Source: Clostridia bacterium (GTDB taxonomy: Bacteria > Bacillota > Clostridia > UMGS1810). From it: DNA of 6,117 nucleotides. The stretch is from assembly GCA_017549745.1 (NCBI GenBank), contig JAFYUA010000301.1, forward strand, positions 1 to 6,117, read 5' to 3'. The notes below the pieces were generated by a model. That model saw nothing but the letters and a program-made list of their open reading frames with translations. It had not been told where the DNA came from and made no database searches. Made by a program: the position numbers and the translations under genes. Shown piece by piece: positions 5,401-6,117 of the stretch (position 1 is its first letter; each line of letters begins with the position of its first letter).

Positions 5401-6100
5401 CCTTCACATCGGTGGTCATGACCACGCCCTTGGTGGCAATCTCTTCGCGGTCATCGGGGGTGATGTCGCCAAGAGGAATGATAGGGTCATTGATTTCTTT
5501 GCCAAGTATCACGGGGCTGTCGTCATCGTCAGCCTTTGGCTCGCTCTTTGGCTCGGGAGCAATCTCGATGGGCGGCAGAGCGCTCAGCGCGTCTTGCATG
5601 AGCTGCTCGATGTGGGCTTCGTCGATGTCATCAACAAACGAAAACTCCACATTCACTCCAAGCTGAGCCTTCACTATTTTTTTGAGCATTTCCTCACAGT
5701 TGGATTCAGAGAGCATCTGAGTGCCGTATTTGCAGTGCACTGTGAACACACCATCGGCATATTCGCAGGTGGAATCCAGAAACAGATGCCTCACTCCGCG
5801 GATTAGCTCATTGACATAGAAAATGAGGTTGGAATAATAAAGATTGATGTCAATGGAGTCGAGGGAAATGTTGATGTATTTAATCTTGAGCAAAAAGCTT
5901 GAGAGATTGTATTTTTCGGCAACGCCTTTCTTGAAATCTTCAATCACTTCATAGGGTATGATGGTCTCGGAGGTCACAGTGACCGTCATGGAGCGGTCGG
6001 CGGAGCTTGCGTCGGTGGTGTAGATGCACACCTCGCTTAGCTCACTCGGGATATCATAGCCCTTGAATATATCAGATAGTTTGATGTTTGTAGGGGACAT
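2411..6100 (-). CDS. polC: DNA polymerase III alpha subunit, PolC type, lacking the proofreading exonuclease domain
   Basis: Complete, 1229 residues; ATG at 6100 follows TGAGGT (6112-6107) at normal spacing, and it ends TGA at 2413-2411. PolC copies the chromosome of low-GC Firmicutes within the clamp-bound replisome. Domains in order: N-terminal domain 1-170; acidic linker about 180-200; OB fold 222-305; PHP first half 318-390 (HLHTKMSQMD 324-333, TDHG 356-359, GMECY 381-385); PHP second half from 400 (YYHC 401-404, GSACEAGEL 450-458, CDVHF 529-533); fingers/palm from about 650 (GSRGSVGSS 675-683); zinc finger C703, C706, C728, C731; catalytic aspartates in PDIDLNFSG (D757, D759) and LKLDILGHDD (D882); TTGQHPGGIIVVP 830-842; C-terminal clamp motif QVTFF 1225-1229. 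Canonical PolC is about 1435 residues and carries a DEDDh exonuclease (DxETTG start) between the PHP halves; here VDDKEPIVYDKTLKYYH joins them directly. The identity is firm. It is followed by a terminator. Confidence 0.97.
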   Translation of the reverse strand: MSPTNIKLSDIFKGYDIPSELSEVCIYTTDASSADRSMTVTVTSETIIPYEVIEDFKKGVAEKYNLSSFLLKIKYINISLDSIDINLYYSNLIFYVNELIRGVRHLFLDSTCEYADGVFTVHCKYGTQMLSESNCEEMLKKIVKAQLGVNVEFSFVDDIDEAHIEQLMQDALSALPPIEIAPEPKSEPKADDDDSPVILGKEINDPIIPLGDITPDDREEIATKGVVMTTDVKEFTSKKTGKPGFIFTFSIADTKAAYSAKCFLNQKQYDKVKASVKDGVCVKVKGKMEYDSYSRETIISVRHIGTDSMPQRKDNAPEKRVELHLHTKMSQMDAMTDAKVLVKQAIKWGHKAIAITDHGNVQSFPEAMHAAEKSDLKVIYGMECYLVDDKEPIVYDKTLKYYHCIILAKNLVGLRNLYELVSASCLKHFYKRPIVPRSLLVQKREGLILGSACEAGELYREILKNPYNPDYARLEEIVSFYDYLEIQPLGNNGFLLRNQTLASEEDLKYINRFIVELGKKYDKLTVATCDVHFMNPEDEVFRRILQAGQGYDDADSQPPLYFRTTDEMLKEFEYLGEELAYEVVVTNTNAIAELTDKINPVPPDKAPPVIEGSDELLRKLTYDKAHSIYGENMPDLVRERIETELNSIIDNGYSVLYIIAQKLVAKSLSDGYLVGSRGSVGSSFVAFLSGITEVNSLAAHYVCPECKLCDFETPKGKGSGYDLPPMKCPNCGADMKADGQDIPFQTFLGFSGNKEPDIDLNFSGEYQHIAHKYVGELFGEDHVFKAGTVGTIADKTAYGYVKKYYEERGIPLTAANAERLVRGCTGVKRTTGQHPGGIIVVPTERDVHEFSPIQHPADDVKSDIITLHFDYHSIDQNLLKLDILGHDDPTVIRMLEDLTGLDLTKIPMGDPLTMSLFSKTDALGVTPEDIESEVGTFAIPEFGTKFVRQMLLDTKPTTFSELVQISGLSHGTDVWLNNAQDLIRAGTVTLSQAICTRDDIMTYLINAHSVPNEKAFKIMESVRKGKGLTEEMESLMREHKVPDWYIGSCKKIKYMFPKAHAVAYVTMAYRIAYCKVHRPLEFYAAYFTVRADDFDYLLMGGGKEKLLENKRILESKENEISDKEKRVITIMELCNEMYARGIRFLPVDLKESDAVKFIPKDGALLPPLNALPNLGDNAARAIVEARNEEQFFSIEDLQQRSKVTKTVIQVLRDAGVLADLPESSQVTFF

Positions 6101-6117
6101 TTTCTTACCTCATATTG

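Overview
The window looks like chromosomal DNA from an anaerobic Firmicute, most likely a gut-type member of class Clostridia. The basis is a PolC-type replicative polymerase, sigma-A promoters of the TTGACA/TATAAT type, full-length AGGAGG-like ribosome binding sites, and AT-rich intergenic DNA around genes of moderate GC. The assignment is an inference; there is no rRNA or other taxonomic marker here.

Layout. (1) 1-1380, plus strand: the 3' part of a gene for a large secreted or surface protein with a phosphodiester glycosidase (NAGPA/DUF2233) domain, Ig-like beta domains and a C-terminal domain that may be a degenerate phosphoesterase fold. (2) 1381-1742: about 360 bases with no conventional gene but dense organisation. 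Two strong convergent sigma-A promoters face each other. The minus-strand one drives a short structured mRNA for a 24-residue hydrophobic peptide. The plus-strand one has perfect consensus boxes and drives a roughly 90-nt RNA that has no ORF and overlaps the 3' end of the peptide mRNA. This is the architecture of a type I toxin-antitoxin locus and is the main candidate for an undescribed system. (3) 1743-2272, minus strand: a 66-residue protein of unknown function with its own promoter, a long folded leader ending in a Rho-independent terminator directly before its Shine-Dalgarno sequence (transcription attenuation), and a downstream terminator. (4) 2273-2398: a spacer with unusual interleaved complementary segments, then the polC terminator. 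(5) 2411-6100, minus strand: a complete polC, replicative DNA polymerase III alpha subunit, of 1229 residues.

The polC product lacks the DEDDh proofreading exonuclease domain that canonical PolC carries inside its PHP domain. The two PHP halves are directly joined, while the polymerase catalytic residues, zinc finger, PHP metal-site motifs and C-terminal clamp-binding motif are all present.

The genes do not form one pathway. They are a replication gene, a surface hydrolase, and between them two independently promoted small loci whose expression appears to be controlled at the RNA level.
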